From: an uncultured Gammaproteobacteria bacterium
Lineage (GTDB): Bacteria; Pseudomonadota; Gammaproteobacteria; PS1; Pseudothioglobaceae
Length of the DNA: 64,000 nt
Reading direction: 5' to 3'
Assembly (NCBI GenBank): GCA_902556205.1
Contig: CACDVH010000006.1
Location: 1-64,000 of the forward strand
A program made the translations under genes and the position numbers. Shown here one piece after another: positions 39,827-49,084 of this stretch. Numbering within the stretch: the stretch's first letter is position 1; each line of letters opens with the position of its first letter. A model generated the notes under the pieces. It ran no database searches and was not told where the DNA came from. It was given only the letters and a program-made list of their open reading frames with translations.

Positions 39827-40616
39827 AAAAATTTTTTTTCAAAGAATTTATATAAATATTTTCTGGAAAAGAATTTATATTATTTAATAAATTATTACCT
39901 TTCATTGTAGCTTTAATTTTAGTGGAAGTTTTCTCAATTGAGATAATGCTTTCTGCTAGCTCTCTTATAGTTAGATGATTATTTGACATTATCATGTATT
40001 GACTTGGAGTCAAACCTATAGAGCTAATTAAAGAATCTGCAACCTCCTCAACATGAGTTAAATTGATGTCAACACTGATTGATGGTATTTGGATATCACG
40101 ATTTGCAATAGAGTTTTTAATAAAGACGTCTAATACTTTACTTCTTTGATCATTTTTTCCAAATGTATCAAACAAAAAAACCTCGGTTACTTCGAACTCT
40201 GACTTTGCCCAACTAACAAATTTATTTTTTGTTTCTGAATATAAACTCTTCTGCTTCAAATCTGGAAGCTGCAAATAAGAAGATGAAGAAATGATTCGCT
40301 TTAAACCAACATTTTTTAAAATATTACAAAGGGATTTAGGAAAATGAAAATTGGACTTTTCCAATAGCTCCTCTTCAGCTAGATTTATAGGGTTTGGATT
40401 GTAGTAGGTTGCAAGGTGCAACAGCAAATCTGAAGGATATTTTTGTAACTCTTCTATACTAAAATCTTTGCATACAGGATCAGCAGAATTCTGATAGATG
40501 GTTATTTTTTTTTCTCTACCAAAATTGACTACTGCATCATAATCATAAATTATTTTTTTTAAAACGTGTTGCCCAATAAAGCCTGTTAGGCCTGTAGTAT
40601 AGATTATTTTAAGCAA
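39774..40616 (-). CDS. NAD(P)-dependent nucleotide-sugar reductase/epimerase (SDR)
   Basis: Extended short-chain dehydrogenase, 280 residues. Rossmann motif TGLTGFIGQHVL at the N-terminus and catalytic YSETK near residue 125 preceded by SSSSY. It sits between the 3-dehydratase (13-bp overlap) and the RmlC-like gene, where a 4-keto reductase (RmlD-, abequose-synthase- or ColC-like) is expected. No gene typical of RmlD is otherwise present. Sugar product unknown. Confidence 0.75.
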   Translation of the reverse strand: MLKIIYTTGLTGFIGQHVLKKIIYDYDAVVNFGREKKITIYQNSADPVCKDFSIEELQKYPSDLLLHLATYYNPNPINLAEEELLEKSNFHFPKSLCNILKNVGLKRIISSSSYLQLPDLKQKSLYSETKNKFVSWAKSEFEVTEVFLFDTFGKNDQRSKVLDVFIKNSIANRDIQIPSISVDINLTHVEEVADSLISSIGLTPSQYMIMSNNHLTIRELAESIISIEKTSTKIKATMKGNNLLNNINSFPENIYINSLKKNFYEQIKNQYNEIKQTYSI

Positions 40617-41797
40617 TTTTCTATTTCAAATAATTTTTCTAGCATGTAGTCCATTTTCTCCTTTGTTTGTCTATTATGACAACCAAGAAGGATGCCAGAC
40701 TCCATAATATTGTCACTTACGTCAAAGCTCCCAAAGGAGTCCCATTCAAATTTTTTAGCTACTGGTTGACGAAGAATATTTCCGGTAAAGATAGTTCTTG
40801 TTTGGATGCCAGATTTTTCGAGATAAATTTGAACCTCCTTCCTCTTTGAAGCTAACTTATTTTGAAGTATTGCTGGGAAAGCTAGCCAGCCAGTCTCAAC
40901 ATTACCATAGGATGAAGGAACAAAAAAATTATCAGAAGATGATAAGTTATTTTTTAGATAATTGTAGTTATCTAACCTATTTTTAAGATTGGCCCCTAAA
41001 CTCTTGACTTGGACTAGCGCAAAAGCTGCTGAGATTTCTGATGGTAGAAAGTTATAAGCAATGTCATCAAAAATATACTTGTCGTCATAGTTTATATTAT
41101 CAATTTTTGCATTGAATCTCCTCTCATAATCTTCCGTTTCTCCATACAGAGAGGACCTTCTACCCCAGCCCCTTAGTGATAAAGCTAAGTCAAAATGTTC
41201 TTTATCAGAAAAACACGTCATCCCTCCAAAGCCTGCTCCTGTTACAACATGGGAAGCATAAAAGCTAGTCGTTGACACATCTGACCAATTATCAATCTCT
41301 GATGAATACTTATACCCTATGGTGTCTGCAGAATCTTCAATAGTCTTTAGATTATTTTCTTTTGCAAAATGATATATCTCCTCCCAGTTAGCAACATTTC
41401 CTATGAGGTTAGGTACGCATATTGCGGACACTCCCTCAAGTGGTATTCTTTTTAAAACTGATGTATCTATTTGCATTGTCTCTCTTTCAACATCAATAAA
41501 TAAGGGTTTTAGGCCACTCTGAACTAGAGGAGATACTGTAGTTGAGAAAGTTAAACTTGGAGTAATTACTTTTGTTCCCTTTTTCAGATTTAGTGCTTGG
41601 ACGCCAATAAGGTTTGCAGAGGAGCCACTATTTGTCATCAAGCCATATTCTTTATTAAAAATATTCGCTACTTTACTTTCCAATCTTTGAACATTTTTTC
41701 CACACATAAGTGCAAGGCGATCATTTCTAAGGACCTCAATAACGGCATTGATTTCTTCTTCTGAATAATTTGCTTCTGCGTAAAAAACTTTCTTCAT
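40604..41797 (-). CDS. PLP/PMP-dependent NDP-4-keto-6-deoxyhexose 3-dehydratase (ColD/RfbH-like)
   Basis: DegT/DnrJ/EryC1-fold protein, 397 residues. The usual PLP-binding lysine is replaced by His183 in SFYASHVVTGAGFGG. That substitution defines the ColD and RfbH/E1 3-dehydratases and is not found in ordinary sugar aminotransferases, which have Lys here. Other fold motifs: LMTNSGSSANLIGV near 53-66, IEDSADTIGYKY, SLRGWGRRS and PSEISAAFALVQ. Length is near ColD (388). I see no cysteine pattern like the C-x57-C-x-C-x7-C iron-sulfur site of RfbH/E1, so a ColD-like mechanism is favoured. It is preceded by a six-codon upstream ORF. Confidence 0.82.
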   Translation of the reverse strand: MKKVFYAEANYSEEEINAVIEVLRNDRLALMCGKNVQRLESKVANIFNKEYGLMTNSGSSANLIGVQALNLKKGTKVITPSLTFSTTVSPLVQSGLKPLFIDVERETMQIDTSVLKRIPLEGVSAICVPNLIGNVANWEEIYHFAKENNLKTIEDSADTIGYKYSSEIDNWSDVSTTSFYASHVVTGAGFGGMTCFSDKEHFDLALSLRGWGRRSSLYGETEDYERRFNAKIDNINYDDKYIFDDIAYNFLPSEISAAFALVQVKSLGANLKNRLDNYNYLKNNLSSSDNFFVPSSYGNVETGWLAFPAILQNKLASKRKEVQIYLEKSGIQTRTIFTGNILRQPVAKKFEWDSFGSFDVSDNIMESGILLGCHNRQTKEKMDYMLEKLFEIENCLK

Positions 41798-41817
41798 TAA
41801 TTGAATTGCAAAGACAT
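41797..41817 (-). CDS. Six-codon upstream ORF coupled to the 3-dehydratase gene
   Basis: On the minus strand AGGAGAAGG sits 4 nt before ATG at 41817. This opens a mini-ORF encoding MSLQFN with a TAA whose last A is the first base of the dehydratase ATG (TAATG, 41799-41795). The dehydratase itself has no good ribosome-binding site. Translation of the mini-ORF should therefore deliver ribosomes by termination-reinitiation. The alternative is that a base has been lost and the long gene once started here; no evidence for that beyond the geometry. Confidence 0.55.
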   Translation of the reverse strand: MSLQFN

Positions 41818-41878
41818 TTTGCCTTCTCCTATATTTTGTTTAAATTCATGAATCATCTATTTAGCCAATAATGTTTAT

Positions 41879-42757
41879 CTATATATTTTTGGCTATATCA
41901 AGAAGATATCGTCCATATTGATTATTACTTGAATGATTTGCTAAAACCTTAAAATTTTCAGCTGAGATAAAACCTTTTTCAAGAGCAACCTCCTCTAAGC
42001 ACGCTACTTTTAATCCCTGTCTTTTCTCAATTGTCTCAATAAATGCTGAGGCATCTAATAAGTTTTCATGAGTTCCGGTATCGAGCCAAGCATAGCCCCG
42101 ACTCATTATTTCTACTTTTAAACGCCCATCATTAAGGTAAAGTTGATTTAATGAGGTAATTTCTAATTCACCCCTTAGAGAAGGCTGAATTAGAATAACC
42201 TTTGAAATAACATCATTTGGGTAAAAATATAACCCAGTTACAGCAAAATTACTTTTAGGGCTAACTGGCTTTTCTTCAATCGATTTCACTAGACCAGTTT
42301 TGTCAAACTCCACAACACCATAATGCTTAGGCTCCTTGACATAATATCCAAAGACCGTTGCTAAATTAGAGTCTTTTGCTAATGATACTGCCTCCTCTAG
42401 AATGCCTGTCATGCCATGACCGTAAAAAATATTATCTCCAAGAATTAAGCAAACATCATCATTTTGGATAAAGTCTTTTCCAAGAATGAAGGCTTGTGCT
42501 ATTCCATCTGGAGAGGGTTGGACTTTATATTGAAATTTCATTCCAATATCAGACCCGTCCCCAAGCAAATCCTCAAATCTTGATAAATCATCGGGTGTTG
42601 ATATTATTAAAACCTCTTGAATTCCCGCAAGCATTAAAATTGACAGGGGATAGTAAATCATTGGCTTATCATAAACAGGCAATAACTGTTTAGAAATGCT
42701 TTTTGTTAATGGATATAGCCTAGTTCCAGAACCACCAGCAAGAATAATGCCTTTCAT
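41879..42757 (-). CDS. rfbA: Glucose-1-phosphate thymidylyltransferase
   Basis: RmlA: glucose-1-phosphate + dTTP to dTDP-glucose. It has 292 residues. Signature [35 protein letters not shown] (broken), [12 protein letters not shown]-like block ([13 protein letters not shown]) and [17 protein letters not shown] near 220. One base after rfbB, so translationally coupled. Product feeds RfbB. Confidence 0.97.
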   Translation of the reverse strand: MKGIILAGGSGTRLYPLTKSISKQLLPVYDKPMIYYPLSILMLAGIQEVLIISTPDDLSRFEDLLGDGSDIGMKFQYKVQPSPDGIAQAFILGKDFIQNDDVCLILGDNIFYGHGMTGILEEAVSLAKDSNLATVFGYYVKEPKHYGVVEFDKTGLVKSIEEKPVSPKSNFAVTGLYFYPNDVISKVILIQPSLRGELEITSLNQLYLNDGRLKVEIMSRGYAWLDTGTHENLLDASAFIETIEKRQGLKVACLEEVALEKGFISAENFKVLANHSSNNQYGRYLLDIAKNI

Positions 42758-43834
42758 TTATTTACTCTTCCCCAAACGAACAAGTTTATAGTTATCATTT
42801 TGAATGCTTTTTAACCAAGCATGGTTCTTCAAATACCACATTATGGTTTTTCTGATGCCTGATTCAAAATTTTCATTCGGTTTCCACCCAAGACTTTTGT
42901 TGATTTTTGAAGAATCTATGGCATATCTTACATCATGTCCAGGCCTATCTTCAACATAAGTAATTAATTCGCTATAGGAGCTAATTTCCGAATTATTTAT
43001 AGGAAGAAGTTCATCTAAGATTGAGCAAATCTGTTGGACAACCTCAATATTTTTAATCTCATTATTTCCTCCTATATTATATGTTTCGCCAATCTTCCCT
43101 TGAAGTGCAACAATCATTAGCGCACTGACATGATCATCAACATATAGCCAATCCCTAATTTGTTTACCATCACCGTACACTGGAAGTGGCTTTAATGTAA
43201 TTGCAGTTAATATCATGTGTGGTATCAATTTTTCAGGAAATTGATATGGGCCATAATTATTAGAGCAATTTGTAATTAAAACTGGCAAGTTATAAGTTCG
43301 ATGCCAAGCTCTAACTAGGTGATCAGAGCTTGCTTTTGAAGCTGAATAGGGAGAGCTTGGATCATAACGCGTTTCTTCTGAAAAAAAATTATTTGTATTC
43401 TTTAAATCACCATAAACCTCATCAGTTGATACATGTAAAAATCTAAAATTGTCTTTTTTTAAGCCTTTAAGCGACTGATAATATATCCTAACACCCTCTA
43501 AAACATTAAATGTACCAATAACATTAGTTTGAATAAAATCAATTGGTTCATCTATTGATCTATCAACATGGGATTCAGCTGCTAGATGAATAACTAGGTC
43601 AGGCTTACTGTCATTAATTACTCTTTGTAAGTTAATTGAATCACAAATATCTAGCTTTTCAAAAATATAATTCTTTCTATTTTCAATTGACTTTAAAGAC
43701 TCTAGACTCCCTGAATAGGTGAGTTTGTCGATATTAACAACTTTATATTCTGAATTTATAACAAGGCTTCTTATTAAGGCAGAGCCAATAAATCCTGCTC
43801 CGCCAGTTATTAAGATGTTTTTGATACTTTTCAT
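42758..43834 (-). CDS. rfbB: dTDP-glucose 4,6-dehydratase
   Basis: RmlB: dTDP-glucose to dTDP-4-keto-6-deoxyglucose. It has 358 residues. NAD-binding [42 protein letters not shown], catalytic Tyr/Lys in [17 protein letters not shown], and [14 protein letters not shown]. Its product is the common substrate for the downstream 3-dehydratase, reductase and RmlC-like enzyme. 18 bp after the smaller OGT-like gene. Confidence 0.97.
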   Translation of the reverse strand: MKSIKNILITGGAGFIGSALIRSLVINSEYKVVNIDKLTYSGSLESLKSIENRKNYIFEKLDICDSINLQRVINDSKPDLVIHLAAESHVDRSIDEPIDFIQTNVIGTFNVLEGVRIYYQSLKGLKKDNFRFLHVSTDEVYGDLKNTNNFFSEETRYDPSSPYSASKASSDHLVRAWHRTYNLPVLITNCSNNYGPYQFPEKLIPHMILTAITLKPLPVYGDGKQIRDWLYVDDHVSALMIVALQGKIGETYNIGGNNEIKNIEVVQQICSILDELLPINNSEISSYSELITYVEDRPGHDVRYAIDSSKINKSLGWKPNENFESGIRKTIMWYLKNHAWLKSIQNDNYKLVRLGKSK

Positions 43835-43851
43835 TGCAAATTACTATTAAT

Positions 43852-46272
43852 TTAATTAGGCTCGTTATCTAAATAAATATGGTCAGGCTCTATTCCCTGA
43901 TGGAATTTTTCAAACATAACCTCATAAGCTGACTCTAGATTTTTTGTAAATAAAGGTGAATTAAATAGAGGCGCATTATCTAGATTATTCAATAGTTTTG
44001 ACTTAATGATTTTATATTTTTTTGGATTTGTTGCTAATTCTATAGCTAGGGACTCATATTGTTTTTGAGAATTTGTAATTAGTTCCGGTAAATTAACAGC
44101 ATTTAATAGACTTGAGGCCACCCTACTTGCGAAAGATTTCCCTAGTAAAGTTAATACTGGGAGACCCATTCTTAGAGCATCACTAGTTGTTGTATGCGCA
44201 TTATAAGGGAGAGTGTCCAAAAATAAATCTGCATACTGAATTCGATTTAAATGTTTTTCACTTGAAATATAAGGAGCAAAAACCAAACGATTCTCATCAA
44301 TACCTAGTTTAGTAGCTTCTTTTTTGAGATTTTTAATGGATGTCTCGTTATTGACGAGGAGCCATAAAACACTATTTTCAACCTGAGTAAGGATATTCAT
44401 CCAGCTTTTAAATGTATTAGGCGTAATTTTATAGGCATTATTAAAACAACAGAAAATAAAACCTTTTTCAGGCAAGTCAAGACCTTTTCGATTCAATCTG
44501 ACATCTTCGACATTCTGCTTAGAAGGATTAACTTGATAACTATCCGGCATATAAATTATCTTCTCAGAATAATATTTCTTTTTATTTTCTGGTATTAATA
44601 TTTTATCTGCAACTAGGTAATCCATATAATCTGCATGCATTGAACCAGGATATCCTAAATAGTTAACTTGGATTGGCGCTAAAGACATTGCAAAAACCTT
44701 TGTTCTTGAATTGGCTGTAAAACCCCCTAAGTCAATAGCAATATCAATCTCTAGAGATCTTGATAAATTAACTAGATCGTCATTTGACATTGAAAGCACA
44801 TCATGATAATGGTCAACACCATCTCTTATACGAAGGTTCATTTTATCTTTAGTATCTTTTGTATAAGAGAATGCATGTATTTCAAATCTACTCCTATCGT
44901 GAGTTTCATACAACTGGGCAGTCAAAGTTGTAACTGGATGTGATCTAAAATCTGCAGAAAAATATCCGATCCGAATTTTAGAATGCTTTTGATGAATCTT
45001 AGATTCATACTCAAGAAAATTGCTTTGGAACTGATCCTCAACAAAAATTTCAGCAGCTTTCTTTTGAATAGATAAATCATCTATCAAAGCTTTAAGAGCA
45101 AAGGGACCAATTGCCTTTTGATTTTTATTGATTTTTTTAGATAATTTAAGGATGTTACTATCAAAATCCTCCCAAATACAAAGATGCATTTTAGTATTTA
45201 AGAGGGCACCAAAAAGATAAGCAGTATTTGGCTGGAGACTATAAGCCTTTTCAAAACAAGAAAGTGCTTCAACTCTTTTTCTTCGATTTCTTAGAACATT
45301 CCCAAGATTATTGTATGCATCCGCATAATCTGGATTTAAGGCGATTGCCTTTTCATAACTTTCAACAGAAGCTTTAGTTTTTCCTAATACTCCAAGAACA
45401 GTTCCTAAGTTATTGTATGAAAGAGCATAATCTGGTTTAAATTTAAGAGCGTTTTTATAACAGTTATGAGCATCAACAAATTGCCCAAGATTCATATATA
45501 CCAGTCCAAGATTGTTATGAGCCTCAGCGTAATCTGGCTTTAATTCGATAACTTTTTTAAAGCTATCTTTTGCTTTTAGAAATTGAAAACTTTCTTTATA
45601 CTGAATTCCTAAATTATTATGAGCCTCAATGAAGTCTGGCTTAATCTTTATTGCATCCTTATAAGAGGAAACTGCAAGCTTAATATTGCCGATTTCCTTA
45701 TAAATAACTCCTAAATTATTATGAGTTTCAGCTAAATTAGGCTTCATTGAAATTACTTTTTTATAAGTCTGAATAGCTCTATCTAAATGTCCTAAATCTT
45801 TTAAGGCATTTCCAAGATTAAAATGAGCTTCAGCCACATTAGGGTTTATTGAAATCGCTTTTTCATAGAATTCAACTGCATTTTCATGTTGAGATAATTT
45901 CTGATAGACATTAGCTAAATGATAATTTGCATCAAAATAAGAGGGATTAATAGATATTGCTATCAACAAATTATCAATTGAAGCCTTATTCCTATTAAGA
46001 TTTTCAAGTGTAATCCCTAAATTTTTATATGCTTCAAAGTAATCAGGTTGAATTTTTACCGCATTTTCAAACATTTTGACAGAAGCTACTAAATCTCCAA
46101 TTGCTTTATAACAAGCACCAGCAATATTAAAAATTATTGGAACATTGGGATACGACTTATTAATATTTTGAATCTTTTCAATTGCTTCAACATACCTCCC
46201 CTTTGAATAGAGATCAAACAAAGCATTAATCTTTGACTGAGGTATTTCTATCTTCTTATTACTTTGATTCAC
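43852..46272 (-). CDS. TPR O-GlcNAc-transferase-like glycosyltransferase (GT41), 806 aa
   Basis: Residues about 15-350 form an N-terminal helical module (with SYPNVP and GACYKAIG) and about nine canonical 34-residue TPR units with NNLG and NPDYA boundaries. Residues about 425-790 form a GT41 (SPINDLY/OGT) domain: GYFSADFRSHPVTTL with the conserved His, DIAIDLGGFTANSRT, APIQVNYLGYPGSMHADYMD, FCCFNNAYKITPNTF with the UDP-binding Lys, and LDTLPYNAHTTTSDALRMG with the HTT motif, then SFASRVASSLL. Residues near the ends match the neighbouring 934-aa protein, so they are paralogues. Likely substrate: protein Ser/Thr, with UDP-sugar donor (family knowledge). No signal peptide; cytoplasmic. Confidence 0.9.
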   Translation of the reverse strand: MNQSNKKIEIPQSKINALFDLYSKGRYVEAIEKIQNINKSYPNVPIIFNIAGACYKAIGDLVASVKMFENAVKIQPDYFEAYKNLGITLENLNRNKASIDNLLIAISINPSYFDANYHLANVYQKLSQHENAVEFYEKAISINPNVAEAHFNLGNALKDLGHLDRAIQTYKKVISMKPNLAETHNNLGVIYKEIGNIKLAVSSYKDAIKIKPDFIEAHNNLGIQYKESFQFLKAKDSFKKVIELKPDYAEAHNNLGLVYMNLGQFVDAHNCYKNALKFKPDYALSYNNLGTVLGVLGKTKASVESYEKAIALNPDYADAYNNLGNVLRNRRKRVEALSCFEKAYSLQPNTAYLFGALLNTKMHLCIWEDFDSNILKLSKKINKNQKAIGPFALKALIDDLSIQKKAAEIFVEDQFQSNFLEYESKIHQKHSKIRIGYFSADFRSHPVTTLTAQLYETHDRSRFEIHAFSYTKDTKDKMNLRIRDGVDHYHDVLSMSNDDLVNLSRSLEIDIAIDLGGFTANSRTKVFAMSLAPIQVNYLGYPGSMHADYMDYLVADKILIPENKKKYYSEKIIYMPDSYQVNPSKQNVEDVRLNRKGLDLPEKGFIFCCFNNAYKITPNTFKSWMNILTQVENSVLWLLVNNETSIKNLKKEATKLGIDENRLVFAPYISSEKHLNRIQYADLFLDTLPYNAHTTTSDALRMGLPVLTLLGKSFASRVASSLLNAVNLPELITNSQKQYESLAIELATNPKKYKIIKSKLLNNLDNAPLFNSPLFTKNLESAYEVMFEKFHQGIEPDHIYLDNEPN

Positions 46273-46273
46273 T

Positions 46274-49078
46274 TTATGCTTTTATATAAATATGATCTGG
46301 CTCAAATCCTAACTGATTTTTTTCATATATCTCAGCATAAGATTTCTCGATTTGCATAGTAAAATCTTTTGTATTGAACAAGGGAGCATTTTCTAGATTT
46401 CTTGCTAACTTCTTTTTAATGATATTCATTTTATTTGGATTTGACGCCAAATCCACTGCAACAGATTCATAATCATCTTGGGCATTAGTAATTAATTCGG
46501 GCATATCAACCGCTGTAAGAAGGCTTGCCCCTACTCTGCTAGCGAATGAGTCCCCTGAAAGTGTCAAAACTGGTAGGCCCATTCTTAGTGAGTCACTTGC
46601 AGTAGTGGCTGCATTATATGGGAACGTATCCAAGAATAAATCAACAACAGTATTCCTTTCTAAAAATTCTATCCTGGACAACTTATCCGCAAATATAAGC
46701 CTTTCAGCCTTAACACCTCTTTTTTTCATTTCAGATAACAAATTACTTCTTGATGCATGATTTTCAACAAATATCATCAATAAACTTTCATCAACTTTAG
46801 ATAGAATTCGAGACCAACTATCAAATACACTAGGAGTTATCTTAAAGGTATTATTGAAACAACAAAAAATAAAATTTTTATCGGGGAGTCCATAATCTTT
46901 TCGCTTAATTTGATTTTTAATTTTGGGTTTTATTGAGTCATTGACTTGGAAGCTAGGCAGATAAATAATTTTTTCTGAATAATGTTTTTGATTTTCCTTT
47001 GGGATAATAATTTCATCAGCAATTAGATAGTCATAGTAATCTGTTCCCAATGTTCCTAAATATCCAATATAACTTAATTGGATTGGAGCTGCAGACATAG
47101 CAAATATTTTAGTTCTGCATCCTTCTGTAAATCCACCCAAATCTATTGCAATATCAATTTCCAAAGACCTTGATAAAAGCGCAATATCTTTATCAGAACT
47201 ATCAACCACATCATGATAATAATCAACCCCCTTTCTTATTCGAAGATTCATGTCATCATTTGTATTACGCCCAAAAGAAAACGCATGAACTTCAAATCTT
47301 TTCCGATTATGCATTTCATACAACTGAGCAGTCAAAGTTGTTACTGGATGTGATCTAAAATCTGCAGAAAAATACCCTAATTTAATTCTTTTATGAGCTG
47401 GATAAATTTCAAGTTTTGGAAGAGTATCAAGACGAGGGTAGTTCTTTTCAGCATAAATTTGGGTTATTTTTTTTAGGCGAAGAGGATCATCAGTTAAAGC
47501 CATAAATTCAAAGGGAAGCATTACTAATTCGCTGTTATCAATTTTATTTTTAATTTCATTAGTTCGATCGATAACTTCAGCCCAGGAACATAAAAGCATC
47601 ATTGTATTCAATGTGCTTCCCAAAAGAAAATCTGCATCAGGATTTATAGAAATTGCACTTGCATAACTATTAAGTGCGTCATTAAACTCACCTTTTATCT
47701 TAAAGCATATTCCCAGATTAAGGTGCGCTTCAATCATTAACGGATCTAATGAAATGGCTTTTTTATAAAATTTAATGGAGTTTACTATATCAAACTTATT
47801 AAAATAGACTATGCCTATATTACCCCACGTATAAGCATAATCAGGATTTATTTCTAATGCTTTTTGATAATATTCTAAAGCCTTATCTGATTCACCCAGC
47901 TCAAAAAAAATAACACCAAAGTTATTCAAGCATTCAACATAGTTTGGATTTAACTGAATAGCTTTTTGATAATTATTTAATGCATCATCATATCTCTTAA
48001 TTTCTTTTAGAATGGATCCTAAGTTATTATGTGCTTCAGGAAAAAATTGATTAATTTCAATTGCATTCTCATAAGATCTAATCGCATCATCGACTAAATC
48101 TAACTCTCGTTGAGTATTTCCAAGATTATTGTGTGCATCAAAATTATTGGGATCAATGCTCAATGCTTTTTTGTAGCGACCAGAGGCTTCATCAAATCTA
48201 CCCTGTTCTTTTAGAAGGTTGCCAAGATAATTATGGGTATCTGAATAATCTGGATTAATATCAAGAGACGACTGAAATGTTAAAGTTGCTCTATCAAATT
48301 GTTTCAATTCAGTCAGAACAATACCCAGGTTATTATAATAAACTGGATAAACTGCATCAGAGTTTATTGCTAACTCGTAGCAACTAATTGCTTCTTCAAG
48401 TTTTCCAAGTTCCTTGTATGTATTGCCAAGGTTATTATGAACTTCTGCAAAATTTGGATTAATTTTAATAGCTCTTTTGAAAGCTTCAATGGCATCACTA
48501 AAATTATTTAAGGCTTTTAAAGCAACACCAAGATTATTGAAAGCATTTATAAATTTTGGTTTTAATTTTGTTACTTTTTTAAGACACTCCACCTCCTCAT
48601 GAAATAGACCCAATTCTTGAAAAATTAGACTTAAACTGAATAGCGCTTCAACGTATTCAGGTTTTAAACTTATTGCAGTTTCAAAACTTTTCCTAGCCTC
48701 ATCAAGAAAACTCATTTCCCTCATAAGATTGCCAAGGTTATTATGCGCCTCAGCAAACTTAGAATTAATTTTTAGCGATTTTTTATAGAAGTCCAGTGCA
48801 TCTTCAAACCTATCTAATTGCTCCATTACTCTTGCTATGTTGAAATATGCCTTAAAGTTCTTAGAATCAATAGAAATTGCCTCCTTATATGATTTTATTG
48901 CCTCATCCAATTGTTCAAGCCCCTCAAAACAGGCCCCTTTAATATTTTTTATAATTGGTTCAGATGGGTATATTGTTTCAATATTATTTATTTCGATTAA
49001 AGCTTCTTTAAAGCTATTATTAGAAAATAAATCGATTAGATCATTAATTTCTGATTCAGAGGGATGTTTTGAGGACAT
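46274..49078 (-). CDS. TPR O-GlcNAc-transferase-like glycosyltransferase (GT41), 934 aa
   Basis: Paralogue of the next gene, one base upstream of it in the operon. N-terminal helical module with GACFEGLEQ, then about 13 TPR units to residue about 490. The GT41 domain at about 560-920 has GYFSADFRSHPVTTL, DIAIDLGGFTEGCRTKIFA, APIQLSYIGYLGTLGTDYYD, FCCFNNTFKITPSVF, LDTFPYNAATTASDSLRMG and DSFASRVGASLL. The HTT of the paralogue is ATT here, so one donor-phosphate contact may differ; this could mean altered donor or activity. Four extra TPRs suggest a different or larger acceptor. Confidence 0.9.
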   Translation of the reverse strand: MSSKHPSESEINDLIDLFSNNSFKEALIEINNIETIYPSEPIIKNIKGACFEGLEQLDEAIKSYKEAISIDSKNFKAYFNIARVMEQLDRFEDALDFYKKSLKINSKFAEAHNNLGNLMREMSFLDEARKSFETAISLKPEYVEALFSLSLIFQELGLFHEEVECLKKVTKLKPKFINAFNNLGVALKALNNFSDAIEAFKRAIKINPNFAEVHNNLGNTYKELGKLEEAISCYELAINSDAVYPVYYNNLGIVLTELKQFDRATLTFQSSLDINPDYSDTHNYLGNLLKEQGRFDEASGRYKKALSIDPNNFDAHNNLGNTQRELDLVDDAIRSYENAIEINQFFPEAHNNLGSILKEIKRYDDALNNYQKAIQLNPNYVECLNNFGVIFFELGESDKALEYYQKALEINPDYAYTWGNIGIVYFNKFDIVNSIKFYKKAISLDPLMIEAHLNLGICFKIKGEFNDALNSYASAISINPDADFLLGSTLNTMMLLCSWAEVIDRTNEIKNKIDNSELVMLPFEFMALTDDPLRLKKITQIYAEKNYPRLDTLPKLEIYPAHKRIKLGYFSADFRSHPVTTLTAQLYEMHNRKRFEVHAFSFGRNTNDDMNLRIRKGVDYYHDVVDSSDKDIALLSRSLEIDIAIDLGGFTEGCRTKIFAMSAAPIQLSYIGYLGTLGTDYYDYLIADEIIIPKENQKHYSEKIIYLPSFQVNDSIKPKIKNQIKRKDYGLPDKNFIFCCFNNTFKITPSVFDSWSRILSKVDESLLMIFVENHASRSNLLSEMKKRGVKAERLIFADKLSRIEFLERNTVVDLFLDTFPYNAATTASDSLRMGLPVLTLSGDSFASRVGASLLTAVDMPELITNAQDDYESVAVDLASNPNKMNIIKKKLARNLENAPLFNTKDFTMQIEKSYAEIYEKNQLGFEPDHIYIKA

Positions 49079-49084
49079 ATATAT

